A stretch of DNA of 64,000 nucleotides, from contig VZSF01008870.1 of NCBI GenBank assembly GCA_013398295.1, forward strand, positions 902,033 to 966,032, written 5' to 3'. The position numbers were made by a program, and so were the translations under genes. The stretch is from Chionis minor. Its lineage: Eukaryota > Chordata > Aves > Charadriiformes > Chionididae. Under the pieces are notes generated by a model. That model had not been told where the DNA came from and ran no database searches. It saw only the letters and a program-made list of their open reading frames with translations. Below, one piece after another: positions 50,274 to 62,624 of the stretch (position 1 is its first letter; each line of letters starts with the position of its first letter).

Positions 50274-50458
50274 GTGCAACTGGCATTGAAGACCGTTTAC
50301 AGGATGGTGTTCCAGAAACCATTGCAAACCTGCGCAAAGCTGGGTTGCAGATTTGGGTTCTTACTGGAGACAAGCAAGAAACAGCTGTTAATATTGCATA
50401 TGCCTGCAAGCTACTAGATCACGATGAAGAAATCATCACTTTGAATGCTGAATCACCA
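50274..50458 (+). CDS. ATP10A: ATP10A visible exon 11: hinge and P domain (TGDKQETA)
   Basis: The acceptor is ATGTGCTTAG and the donor GTAAGC. The exon is 185 nt; two bases complete a Gly codon and it ends in phase 0. It encodes [20 protein letters not shown] and [20 protein letters not shown]. The ED(R/K)LQ and TGDKQETA motifs are P-domain signatures: the Asp of TGD helps coordinate ATP and Mg2+ around the phosphorylated aspartate. The sequence is close to identical to mammalian ATP10A. Confidence 0.97.
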
Positions 50459-51810
50459 GTAAGCATATCCAATACACAAGTTTACTTGTGAACTAGCTTT
50501 GCTTTATTTTTAACTTGTACAATTAAAAGTTTGATGGCTTTTTTTCCTTTCCCTCTTTTTTTTTTTCCTTCTTTTCCTGCTTCATCCGTAATTTTCAGGT
50601 AGGACATGTCTTTGAATACTTTTCAGTGAATCATACTTCTAGGTCATAGTGTCATGTGTCATAAACTTACTGAAGACATGTAACTGTGTGTAGTGGGTTC
50701 CACCATCTATGAAAATATGCCATAGCAGCATAAACACCTTTCTTTGGTACGCATTCTCAAAACATCTCTAGTTTTGCTTACTGGCACTAACGGGTCTCCA
50801 AACGCAACCTGTTATTAAACGTGTTGGGGAAGAAAATAATTGATTACCTATTTAGAATTTGTGCTTTATTTTACTCCACTGAAATGTAGTATTTAGATAA
50901 CTCAGTCATTCGTGTTTTCTCAGGTGGCTTTTTCTCTGGAGATAGAAGCAATACTTAAATTTCAATGCTAACACTGAGTCAGAAAACCACATCTACAGTA
51001 ATGCCTTGCTTCCTAACAGACCTTTTCTAATTCTTCTGAATTACTGATCTTTCCTGTGCTCAACTTGTTGCAAGCAGACAGTCACAAAGAATTTACTGAT
51101 ACGGTCTAACATACAAGGAACCAGACTGATAGTGCTATAGTCCTTTAATGGGGTGATAAAATTGGACTTCAGATCAGCAGAGGAGAGGTAGGCCAGCAGT
51201 ATTTATCTCCAGTTTCTTTCGAAAAGGAAGAAAAGATAACAGCATTTTCCATTCTTGAGTGTATCAACTGAACTGGTAAATTGATTTTCCGTGATCTTTC
51301 TTCTTTATCGTACATTGCTGTAAGACCAATACCATTTCATTTTAAATGTTCATATAGTCTCAATAACATCTTTTAGTTGAGCGTGGTTAGGAGAGAGCAG
51401 TCAACTTAAAAAATCTTTAATTGGCCTTTAACAATGCATAACTATTTGATCTGAGTTGTAGGCGTATACATGGGGTTCATCACCATACTTAACTTGGTAC
51501 TGATACTGATTATATCATTTCCCAGCACTGTTATTCTGAGAAGGAGCTAAAAGAAATTAGTTTAACATACAATACAACATGTTAAAGAGGAATTAGATGT
51601 TAAGCCTTTTGAGTCCTCATTGCTGTCATATCTTCTGCAAGAATTAAGTGTGTTTAGAGTGAATAGAAAGGAAGATTATTAGAAATTAAAACTTTAACAG
51701 TGCATCAAATACAATACACTCCCTATACTCCTTATGTCTAAATATACAACACAAACGTTTGATTACATGTTCTTTTCTCTCAAGCGTATTTGTTTTGAAC
51801 TTTTTTTCAG
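50459..51810 (+). other. ATP10A: ATP10A intron (visible exon 11 to 12), 1.35 kb
   Basis: GTAAGC to TTTTTTTCAG. AT-rich; nothing else recognised. Confidence 0.85.
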
Positions 51811-52132
51811 GAGACATGCGCTGTCTTGCTGGAACAGTGTCTGCAATGCGTAGAGTCTAAATTTTCAAACAACACAATAGACGAAGCTACTGGAAACATG
51901 ACTGTTGGGTTCACCCCTCTCTCTCCACCCTCTTCCTCTGTGCTTTCCAGCTTGGGCCTAGTGATTGATGGAAGGACTCTAGCTTATGCCCTGGAACCTA
52001 CACTAGAAGATAAATTTCTTGCACTAGCCAAGCGATGTCGTTCAGTACTGTGTTGTCGCTCTACCCCACTCCAAAAGAGCATGGTAGTGAAACTAGTCCG
52101 AGATAAACTCAAAGCAATGACCTTGGCAATAG
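51811..52132 (+). CDS. ATP10A: ATP10A visible exon 12: P-domain insert and core
   Basis: The acceptor follows a strong T tract (TTTTTTTCAG) and the donor is GTAAAT. The exon is 322 nt, phase 0 in and one base over. It starts [17 protein letters not shown], contains a poorly conserved Ser/Pro stretch ([12 protein letters not shown]), then [20 protein letters not shown] and [24 protein letters not shown] and CCR.TPLQK are P-domain landmarks; the Lys of the latter is needed for dephosphorylation in P-type ATPases. Confidence 0.97.
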
Positions 52133-54069
52133 GTAAATATCTCATTTTAAACTAACCTGCCTTGATGTATACTGTCCCTTGAGAATTTTGATTTTTTGAC
52201 TTGCAAGGACCCTTCCAGCTGCCTTACAACTCAAATAGCCTTCCAGTTTTGTCTGAAAATGTGTCAGACAACTCTAACATATTTACTCTAACATATTTAT
52301 TACATATTTATTCAAAGCCAAGATACAATTCTGGGATTTCTTCCTACAGAAGTTAGGTAATTGGGACCCAGGTATGCTCTGAGGTTTTGGCATGTCCAAA
52401 CACAGCTGTGAAGAATTGGGTTAGCTGATGCTGTGCAGAACACTGTTTTGCAATCACTGTATTACACAGAACAAAATCGTACTCAGTATTGTTCCATCCA
52501 ATCATGTTTAAACTCAAGGTTCTGTGTTTTTCATCACGTCAGCCATACAGCGTGGGATCTGACTTGGCCTTGTCAGTATGGACAATAGATTTATGACTGG
52601 CATTGTGCCAGCGCTTATACTTTTTTAACAGCCAGTCGCTCCACTGACGAAGGGGAAATTTTGTCAGTCACCCTGTTTTAAATCTGGCAGCATCTTCCAT
52701 GTTTCCATGATTTTTATGTAAGAAAAGTCATCCAGCGCTTCTTTCCCTATCTCAAGTTTAGGCTCGTGTTGCATTAGAAGATAGGGTTGCAGCATATATT
52801 GCCACAAACACACTAGCCTTCATCTGCCCCTCTTGGTTAATCACAGCAAGAACACATGTGGGTCAGACCTACCCATGAGAAACCCTAAGTACATATAATA
52901 ATTGCCAGACTCCTGTGACATCCACATCAGCAAATGTGTGCTGATTATAATAATCCTGATGCTCACTATATTATATCTAGCTCAAATATCCCTCCCTCAT
53001 ACTGAATTTATGTCTTTGGCTGAGTGACTGTGGACATAATCATTTGCATACGTTTTCAAAAACATCTGGCTGGTTAACTTGAATTATCCAGAATGCTTAA
53101 AATGCTAGTGGAGACTGGGCAGCTTGTGTTTTCATTCTTTCTGAGCATCTTGAGCCAGTGAGTTGAACTCAAGCTCCTGTTCTGGCTTAAAAGCCTAGCT
53201 GTATACATCTTCCCTTTTAACCAAAATGAGCTAACTTGGGGTTGTGTCACACAGTCACCAAGACATCAGCTTTGTCAAGAGAGCGGATACCACTCTTATA
53301 TGTGCCAACAGCAGGGAAACTGGAATGAGATGTGAATGTACACCTGAGCCACTGAAGTTTAAAACAAAGTGTCTTGTCACCAGCTGATACAGTTTCATTT
53401 TCCACTAGCACACTGGCTGTAAATTTAAAAGGTTAAGAAGTGGATACGTGTCCCATTCGGGTATCCTTTCTATGGCACCTATCATTTGTGGTATCATGAT
53501 TGGAAGCAGCGCAAGGGATGGTGACTGTGCAACCATTGCAGTTAAATCTACCTGTGATGGATTTATTAAAGATCTTGGACTAGTCAACCCAAGTCAAGAA
53601 TTCATCTACGTTTTAACTTTATTGTATTTTTACTGTGTAGACTTCCCATTGGCTTTAGACCTCCTTGCACGTTTCATTCTTAGCCATGCCTGAATGCAGG
53701 CAGACAGTTAATCAGGAAGCAGAAGTATTGGGAAGCTCATTTTCATCCATTAGTGCAGTTCAGGCCTAATACTTGAATTCTAAGTCTTACTAAAAGGAGA
53801 GGGATTTGGGTTGGTTTTTTTCTCCATAATAAAAAAAGGTCTACAAAGATCATACTGTCTTGGCAACTTTGCCAGGCTTTGAACATTATATTCCAAAGAC
53901 GGATCCTTTCCTACACCACATCTCCCTAATTGTACCCACCCAACACTTAGTAAGCATCTCCCTTACTTTATTAGTCAACACTCGGTAACAACTGGTTTTC
54001 CTTTGCTTTACTGCTGCTAACTGTTCCTGGTCCACTAGTGACAACAAAACTGTATCTTGTCATCTTTAG
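52133..54069 (+). other. ATP10A: ATP10A intron (visible exon 12 to 13), 1.9 kb
   Basis: GTAAAT to ATCTTTAG. It contains a 14-bp tandem duplication (CTCTAACATATTTA at 52272-52299). No further exon is seen. Confidence 0.85.
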
Positions 54070-54146
54070 GTGATGGTGCTAATGATGTCAGCATGATCCA
54101 AGTGGCAGATGTTGGCGTGGGGATCTCTGGTCAAGAAGGCATGCAG
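54070..54146 (+). CDS. ATP10A: ATP10A visible exon 13: GDGAND magnesium-binding motif
   Basis: The acceptor is TCATCTTTAG and the donor GTAGCG, which departs from the usual GTRAGT. The exon is only 77 nt yet carries [16 protein letters not shown] and GISGQEGMQ. The two Asp of GDGAND bind Mg2+ in the P domain. Because 77 is not a multiple of three, skipping would shift the frame and end activity. Two bases at the start complete the Gly codon and it ends in phase 0. Confidence 0.97.
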
Positions 54147-57100
54147 GTAGCGTTGCTCATTCACTGAAAAGTGCTTCCATGAAAGGCTGAAATAGACACT
54201 TCCCATATGTCAGCTTGACCAAGCTGCCTTTGGATAGCCAGCACAAATGAAGGAGAAGCAGCAAGTTGTGCTGAGGAGTGCCAGTTGTAGATGAGAAAAA
54301 TGCTTTTATCTTGAGTTTGAGCTTGTCTTTGTTCTCAGGTCTGTGGTGAGTTTAAACATATCAGAAAATTCAACTTATCAGATGCCTCTAAGCAATACGT
54401 TTTAAGAAATAATTTATTAAATACTAGTTTAAAGGAGGAAAAAAGCTCAGCTATGCATTATTTAGGAAATAAAGGTTTGCCTTGTTCTGGCTTTTATTCT
54501 CCTCTCTCCTCTATTGCTTGGGTATACTTCACCTGGGGAGTAGTTACACAAGGCCATCCAGCTGATGCAGCTTATTTTCATGGTGAGGTGGTGGCCCTTA
54601 GTCCACCCACACATCTCACTCACTCAGCCTATTCAGACAGCAGAAGAGCGAAGAAAGAGAAAATTGCATCTCTTTGCAGAACCACTGCTCCGTACACACT
54701 ATTCCAAGTTTTGGTTTTCTCCCTGTTTCCTGCCACAGGGAAAAGCAAGATAAGGGGACTTGCCCTGTAGTCTTCTGGATGTGTTCGGCCTGTAATTGCT
54801 GCATTTACCACTTCTCCCTTCCCCAGAAGAGAGGGTGTGTATATGCAGGAAGTGTTACCTACTGTATTACCTGTTAACCTCTGCCTCCTCTACTCCTAGA
54901 GCAGTTCGGTTGCAGTGTTAGCACCACACGTGGCAGTAGGACACAGAGAATGGGGGAGATACCTCATTTCCACAACCTGTCTTGTATTTGGGCTGGGTGC
55001 AGACATTGCATGAGAAAATAGAGTAGCTGAGTATGTCAAAGAGCTCTTCAGAGACGATGGGAAGTGTTTCCATCCTGAGGACCTGAGCAGATGAGCATGC
55101 TCCCTAACTTAGTTGGTTCTCTGACCCACATTGCATTTTTTGCGACACCGGCTGGGTGTTTTGCTGGAAACGGAAAAAAGGCCTCCTTCACACAGTATGC
55201 AAGTTGGCTATAGAGTTTTATTCCATGGCATTTCATGAATCTTGTAATTTATTTGGGTCAACACACAAATTTATGAAACAAAAATTGAACTGAGCCATAA
55301 ACATGGATGTCAACTTTGTGCATTTTCTGACATGCTAATCACCAGAAGTTAGGACGGTACTCTGGAGAAAAGTCAGTAGATGTTTTTCTTGTTTATTCAT
55401 ATACTCTTCCAAGGGCATACTCTCTTGGCCATTGTTGGAGGCTGGATACTACAGAAGATGGGCATTAAGCCTGACCCAGCAGAGCTATTACACTTGTTCT
55501 CCTTCTTGTAATCATACAGTGGGTTCAGTCAAAGTAATCTCCAGGTCAAATGGATGTCCGTCATCAATCTTCAAACAGACAGAGTTCAGGCCTTCAATCC
55601 ATTAAAAATGCTTCTCCAAACACGTTAGCAGCTTTAAATTAGACTGGAAAGAAGCTACCACATAAATATTCAGATATTCATTGTGCATACGGTTTCCCAG
55701 CCATAGACCCTATGAATCTGACTGGTGGCTGGAGAGGGCAGGAGGAAAGGACGTCTTGGATTAAGCTGATACCAACTGTATTTATTGCACCACAGCCTCC
55801 ACCAGGCTCCAAGAGTTTTGCATAACTTGTGCAGTATCACTCTGCAGGCAGTCCAGAGAGCCCAGCGGAGACTGTTTTTGTGGGGTCCCCTCCAAATCAA
55901 TTAATTTCAATTCAAAAAAGTCTGCCGCAAACTCCTTGGGGCTAATCATTTCTTATGGACTTATCAGCTGCTATCATCTATGTATTAATGCAGATCACTT
56001 TTTTTCCTAATGCAGACTTACAGTGCTTGTAGTAGTTTTTTTACTCCTCTCCCCGTTATGCTACATTCAGTCGAGCTCATACACATAACAATAATCAGTC
56101 TTCAAATGCCCCTGGCTTTTACGAAGTACTCAAATCTGAAAGCTATTTGCTCATTAACCCATTAAACTACCTGGTTTTTTTCTAAATGAAAGTTCAACAG
56201 AATGGAAAATGTTTATAGATCCCTTCCTTTACTGTAAGGTCCTAAGGAACCATGCAGGCCTCTCTACTATAAACAACTGTCAGAATCTTATACATGCAGG
56301 TACTCAGAAGGCGTTGAGCGTTTAGATGTCTAAAACAGCAATACTCTCTGATTTATTTTCTTTCCACATTCTATGGAAGCATGTGGAGCATGAATCACTT
56401 TTCCTGTGAAAAAGCTGGAAGAAAAAAATAAAAATGTGAAAATCAAGGGGGTATTTTGAGATGAAGTAAACATGCAAATGTAATTGGATAACACTTATCT
56501 TCCTCACTATGTTCCTCACTATAATCAAAATAGAACAAATAAAGAAAAAAAAACCCTGACACTTCTCACAACTTGTTGTTAAGTACTATGTTAGAAGCAC
56601 AAATGAAAAGAAGCTAACGGTTTTGTTTTAACATTGGAACAGGCTGAGGTGGGGTGGAGGAGAAGGAAGCAGACATAGCACAGCTCTGTTCTCCTCAAAA
56701 CTGCAAGACAGTTGCATGTCTGCAAGGCAAATCAGACTGTTCTGTGCAGGGAAGCTATAACAAGTATATCTCAGTACCTGAGATATTCCAGGATGCGTCA
56801 ACATATTAAAAAACATCCCAGTTTATATATACATCTACTGCTTAAATTACAATGCATTATTACACCCTCTCTTGCATAGTGTTTTAGAGTTTATTCTAAT
56901 AGCTTCTACAAGCACTTACTTGGGAAAACTGAGCCCTTTTGATGATGTACCAAGAAAGGGAATTAGGAAAAATTAAAAGGAAGAATGTCTCTCATTTAAA
57001 AATACAGCCAAAATATACCCTGCAGAGTGTGAGGAAGACATTGCTCCTTTGGAGGTTTTCACTTTTCCTCATGTTTTTGCTGAACTGTGGGAAGAAGGCC

Positions 57101-57952
57101 ATAGCAAAATAGAAAATGAAATGTTAAATAATATTAAAGGAAATCTTAGTGTGATCCTCGGGACAAGGAAAATTGTGAAACAACTGTGATAACACCATCA
57201 TTTACAAGAAGGTCTCATCTAGGTGTAGAGTACCCTGAATTTTAGTCAGAAGTAGAGAGAAACTGGGTGATTCATTTTGTCAATGTGATTTGGCTGTCTG
57301 CACATTCCCAGAGGAGTCTCATCTAGTGTGATTTTTTCATAGACAGTTTTAGAAAACATGCAATTTTAAAAATCCCTCAAAATACTGATATCTCAGGACA
57401 GCCAAGTAAACTTTATAAGCCAGGATTGCAAAGGTAATTAAAACTAATATTTGTATTGTTTTGTATTGTATTTACAATTGTATTGTAAAGCCGGTAATTA
57501 TGATGCAACCACTTAATTGTGCTTTTCTTGTTTTATTGTCTGGAATTTCATTTTGCCCTGTAAGTACCCTGTAGTTTTTACAGAGAAAGATGTTGCAGCC
57601 ACCAAGATGTTCGCACATGAGCCCTGAGCCTTCATGCTCATGCAACAGCAATTGCCAGCCATTCTCCCACCTCTCGCTTTTTGCTGCTGCTTGTCACCAT
57701 CTGGAACATAGACTGTAAACTGCCTTGGGCGAGGACCAGATCGCCTTGCATGTTCTACCAAGCTGCTGGGTTTGCTCATGGGCATTCCAAATCACTGCAG
57801 CAATAGCTGCGTTTCAGATGCACTGTAATGGATTTCATTCTTCATCAGTACAATTTCCATTGACTGTATGAGTTGAGAAGATGACTAGATTTCGCTGTTG
57901 GTGTTGAAGGTGACGCTTTACAATAACGATTCCAAATTTTCTTTCATTGAAG
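54147..57952 (+). other. ATP10A: ATP10A intron (visible exon 13 to 14), 3.8 kb
   Basis: GTAGCG to ATTGAAG. No repeat family recognised; a 105-codon open frame near 54453-54770 has no familiar product. Confidence 0.83.
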
Positions 57953-58078
57953 GCGGTGATGGCAAGCGACTTTGCAATCCCGAGGTTCCGGTATTTGGAG
58001 AAGCTTTTGCTCGTTCATGGCCACTGGTGTTATTCCCGACTCGCCAACATGGTGCTGTATTTCTTCTACAAAAATGCA
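57953..58078 (+). CDS. ATP10A: ATP10A visible exon 14: P domain end and M5 stalk
   Basis: The acceptor is TTTCATTGAAG, with a short pyrimidine tract, and the donor GTAAGT. The exon is 126 nt, phase 0 at both ends. It encodes [20 protein letters not shown] and [24 protein letters not shown] and HG(H/R)W.Y.R are conserved in P4-ATPases; the helix leads from the P domain into M5, whose membrane part starts in the next exon. Confidence 0.97.
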
Positions 58079-61000
58079 GTAAGTGTTTGACTTGGCAGGT
58101 TTATGCCACCACATGTTTCTAGGGTTTATTTTGTGCTAAGCGAGCATTAGGTCAGCCTTCAAATGGTTTATAAATAAGCTGCAAAGAAATTTGCAGAGCT
58201 GAAAGACAGCTGGCTGCCATTCGCAGAAATACAGGACCCACTCCATAACAGCTACAGTGTGCTGCTGAATGTGCGAATTAGGTAACAGAAATAACAAGCA
58301 CTGCTTAAGAAAAGTTTCTTTATAGAGCAGTTTTGCAGAATGTAGATGGCTAGACACAGGAGTCTTTAATGCCAAAGCCATCCAGCATTGATCCAAGGTA
58401 GCAGTTGAGTGTGTTTTCTCTTCCTGACCCTATCTCGTCATTGCTTAGAAGTCACTGTACATATTCCCTAGTGACTTGACATAATTTGAGTCCTCTCTGT
58501 GTCTTGCATGCAGAGATTGGGAAGGTTTTTTCTTGATCTATCCTACTCCCAAGTAACCAAAAGAGTTCATTAGAAAGGAGGCGCACCATGGTAAAGAACA
58601 GACTACGGGTCTAGTTTTCCTCCCTGGTGTATGAAAGGGGAGTTAGTCCAGTACTGGGCCCTAAGCCAGCAGCAGCTCCACTCCTTGGCCCTAACAAACG
58701 CCCTTTGCATTGATCTTGGAGTACAAAGGTGATTGACTGAAAACTGCCTAACGAGACAACCAGGAATTCCCGCAGCTGTGTGGGAGTCAGTGGCAGGCAC
58801 ACACGTCTGCTCACTTGCAATACCTACAAATCACCTTGAGAGCAAGGGATATGAAGCAGCAGGAAAAAGAAGAGAGCCAGAGCTCTCAGACCTCTGTTTG
58901 CTCCAGAGGCCAATGTGTGAACTGTGAGCGGGAGACTGGGTTTTATCCTCGATATCAGAAAAAAAGCAGCTCTCAGTTTTGTAGAAGTTGCTTTCCAAAT
59001 TTAATTTATCCTCAATTTTTTTTAATTGGTGGTGACTTCTTAATGCAAATTTCTCTTGGCCTGACTAATCCCTGTCTGATGTCAATCTGAAGGTAGGTAT
59101 TTTATCAGGAGAAGACCATCATTTGCTCAAAATTTTGAACATCGTAGGAATATCTAGGGGAGCTAAAGAATTAATAAAGTGTCTTTGTATTAACATAAGC
59201 GTGCTAAAATACCTTTTGTGTTCGGATCATAAACTGCATGCAAGCACCCTTCCAGACACAAAAGAAAGAAGGGACTTGGACAGTCCAAACTGCTGCCTGA
59301 GTCTGAAATAGCAAGCAGATTTAAATAATGCTGCACTGAGTGGAGAGCCACCTGTTGAAGGACAGCAGTGAAATAGGTGCCCATGTTCAAATGCCTGAGT
59401 TTTTAGGCTTGATCCTGAGTGATGCTGAATGTCTGTGCTCCCACCCTCAGTGCTGTATGTTTCCAACATACCCTCTGGCTTGACAGTGTCGAATCTGAAC
59501 TTCCATAAAGCGTATGCAGAGCCCTCTTACATTTAAAAAAAAAAAAAAAGTAATACACATAAGACATTACAGCAATCAGCAGCCAGAGATGTTGTTTATA
59601 CATCTACATTTTTGTTCAGCTCTTGTAAAATCTTCCATTTCCTTTGGTACAACTCCCCTTGATTACAAGTATTATTTCTCATGCCATTTTTAGTAAGACA
59701 TTTTCAGAAGCTGTTGCCTCAAGGCTAGAATATAACTCAAGAAATCTCTTTGTGTTGGCTCTGCTCTGGCAACCTTGAGAGCTTTCTGAGCAGTACTTGT
59801 TGCTACTGACTCTAAAACTGTAGTGGAATATCCAGCAGATAGGCATGAATATGTCTGACACACTGCCTGCCCTTAAGGAAAGAATATTCGAAAATGAAAG
59901 CTGTGAGCACCTGATCCTGTTGCAAGGAGACTATTTTGGATGATTCTCTGCAGAGAATCAAGATAGCTACACTGCAAATGTTCTGCAAGTTTTCTGTTTC
60001 CTCAAGTGTTTTTTTCCCCATTTGCTCATATTATGAAATTTTCCATTCTCCGCTAGAACCTATCTAACTCAAAGTTTAAACTCCAAATTGCTGCAAAAGC
60101 CATTTGGAAACTCAGATGACTTATCCAAGAAGATGTTTGGCTTGTTGAAGATAATAAAAACACAAGTAAAATATAAACTAAAACATAGCATGACTGGAAA
60201 TATCTGAGCTTGATGAAAAGGGATTTAATGTAAACAAAATTCTACTTGCACAAGCATGCACTGCTTCTTCTGCTTTATACATTATCTATGCAAGACAGCA
60301 CTGGACATTTTTTGACATATACTTCATTCACTGAGAAATTCTGTCTGGGGTAACTTTCATAAAGCAGTCTCATCTAGGGGAAAAAAGGAAACGTTCTGTA
60401 TTTAAGATCAAATTTAATATTACGTAAATTTGTTTTGACTTTTTCAGGGGGTAATACACAGAAGCAAGAGGGAACATCTTATTTGAAATTAAATTAGACA
60501 ACTGTTTAATCCAAAATAAAATTTCAGGGGGAAAAAAAACCCCTGATTTAAGCTTGGTTACTGAAATGTCGTTTATTTGTACAGCTTTTTTTGACAGCAC
60601 TGCTAAGACCCGTACTAGAGGTAGTAGGAAAATTTTCAGCTGACTGTATTTTCATCAAACTACCCATTTTTGTAAGAGCCAAATTGTTTCCAAGACGGGT
60701 TAATTTTAGCAAGGTTCTGGAGAGGAAGATTTCTTAGGTCCAGGATTAGCTGGATTTTGTTTATTTCAAATAAGTGAGAGAAAAGTATCTAAATTCACGT
60801 ATTTACTGCAATTCCATTTTGAGAAAAGACTCAGGAAGTTTTGGGAATGGAAGGGAAGTAAATTTCAAAATCTGTTCAATTTTGAAATGAAATTGCCATC
60901 TCCCAGACAACTGTACTGAAGAGGGTAAGCTCTGGTAACTCAGTCTTGTTTTGGCCAGAGGAAGATGCTTTTCCTGAAATGTATTTACAGAAACATTTCT

Positions 61001-62423
61001 AGAGGTGATCCTTAAAAAAAAGAAAACATTTACCTTTTAATAGGTTAGTGTATAGTATGGGCTCACAAAAAGCAAGACGTATGTCGCTGATGAGGTACAA
61101 GCCACTTCAACTTAATATGCAAACATTGCCTGAACATATATATACACAATATATCTAATTATATATAAAAATATATATACATTTACTTACAGCAGGACTG
61201 ACCCTCCTATTCTGTGGCAATTCCCCTTCACAAGATAGGCTTACTCTCCTTATAGCAGTTTTCACTAACTTAAGCAGACCCTAGCTTTTTTGGTTTTTCC
61301 TCCTATGTTTAAATTTCAACCACATTTTGGTATTTTCCTCGGTATATCTAAAAATGATGACGGGTTAACATACTCCAGCTGGCTGAAAGCTTTTAAGAGC
61401 AGGATACAAAAAGAAGAGGAAGTGAAAGGAGAGGTCATGTCATTTCCCTTCTTCGTGGTTAAAATGGGGAAAACCCTCAAGGGACAATTGCCGAGGTTTT
61501 CCTGGTTCCCTTCCATTTCGTGCTGTTCACTTTACAAAGAATAATAAAAATTGCTGTTTTAGGAGGACCAAGCCTGGGAATTTATTTCTGTCCCTAGGAA
61601 GCTGCCCATCTTTTTCTAGGCCTCAAATCCCCCCTCACTAGGTGAGATGAGCACCTCTCCCGAGACCTAAAAACCTCTGGATTCTTTGTGCTGCAGATCG
61701 TAGAAAAACAAGTTGTGCGGTTTGTCCTTTTTTGGGTGATTCCAAGCCAACTACATGAACAATCGCACTGCAACTGTGTATGCGGCTGATTTCTTTTTAC
61801 AGCTGATGAGTAAGGGACACCGAGGAATCTTTACAGCACTGCTAGTTTGCTGAATTTCAAAGCGCAGAGATAGAATAGTTAAGACAGCTTTGCTAGACCT
61901 CACAGTTTCACCTCCTTTGCTGCTGCTAGTCTCATGTTGGTCTTGCAAAAAAGCTCTGCATTTCCCTATTGTAGACCAGCAGAGCTGCCCAAAACATCTC
62001 AAGCCAGCAGAGGATATTATTATGGAAGTGCTTATTCTTACAATTAAGTGCTATGAGATCAGAACTCATATACCTAGAGGTATATGAGATGGTTGGGAGA
62101 GCTTTTTGTGGTTAGTTACATTGCACCTCAGAGTTTCACTTGAACTGAAAGTTAATTTTGTCTGAATTCACCCCTGACGCTTGAGATCTGAGGTTCCAGC
62201 AGCACAAAGACTTGCAGGTGTGCCAAATGCTTCCAGCTTAGCAAAGTGGTCCAGGCAACAGGAACAGTGAGTTAAGGATTAGGTGTCCTTAGAAGGACTG
62301 CTCACATATTTAGTGTTTGTAGATAAGTCCTTGCAGAACTGGAATCAGAATGGTCTCAGAACACAGTGGCGTGATGATCCTGCTTATCTTGTCATATTTA
62401 CAGCATTGTTCATTCTGTTTCAG
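58079..62423 (+). other. ATP10A: ATP10A intron (visible exon 14 to 15), 4.3 kb
   Basis: GTAAGT to TGTTTCAG. It includes an A-run at about 59534-59548 and an AT-rich microsatellite at 61135-61180. No extra exon is recognised. Confidence 0.83.
61135..61180. repeat. AT-rich dinucleotide microsatellite
   Basis: Interrupted TA repeats, for example ATATATATACAC and ATATATAAAAATATATATAC. Confidence 0.85.
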
Positions 62424-62624
62424 ATGTTTGTGGCCCTTCTCTTCTGGTACCAGTTCTACTGTGGGTTCTCTGGCTCATCAATGATTGACCAGTGGTATCT
62501 CATCTTCTTTAATTTATTCTTCTCTTCTCTTCCACAACTGATTACTGGTGTGCTGGATAAGGACGTGCCAGCGGAAGTGTTAATTGCTGTACCTCAGCTT
62601 TATAAAAGCGGCCAGAATATGGAG
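62424..62624 (+). CDS. ATP10A: ATP10A visible exon 15: M5 and M6
   Basis: The acceptor is TCTGTTTCAG and the donor GTAAAA. The exon is 201 nt, phase 0 at both ends. It holds M5 ([19 protein letters not shown]), the short outer loop with MIDQW, M6 ([20 protein letters not shown]) and the cytosolic turn [20 protein letters not shown]. The (F/Y)N.(F/L)F(S/T)S(L/I)P pattern and the D.D tail are P4 hallmarks. The next coding exon in human starts EYRPRTFWFN; I do not find it before the window ends. Confidence 0.97.

Larger units (their letters stand above)
14818..62624 (+). other. ATP10A: ATP10A gene, internal part (15 coding exons visible)
   Basis: The exons joined give 943 codons in one open frame that I recognise as ATP10A. 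Features that favour ATP10A over ATP10B or ATP10D are the linker after the phosphorylation site, rich in Ser, Arg and Lys with a [12 protein letters not shown] stretch, and the segment [13 protein letters not shown]. Known of the family: ATP10A is a P4-ATPase that works with the CDC50A (TMEM30A) subunit, mainly at the plasma membrane, and moves phosphatidylcholine and glucosylceramide from the outer to the inner leaflet using ATP. The human protein is about 1500 residues, so roughly 60 percent is here. The N-terminus with M1-M2 and DGET, and the C-terminus with M7-M10, lie outside. In mammals the gene neighbours UBE3A and GABRB3; neither is seen here. Confidence 0.96.

Noticed and set aside
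54453..54770. 105-codon open frame in the intron after the GDGAND exon.
   Set aside because: No familiar sequence, and no phase-compatible splice sites were seen that would link it to the neighbours.
58815..59090. 91-codon open frame with two CxxC pairs resembling a zinc finger.
   Set aside because: The rest of the finger pattern and flanking splice sites are missing; two CxxC pairs can occur by chance.
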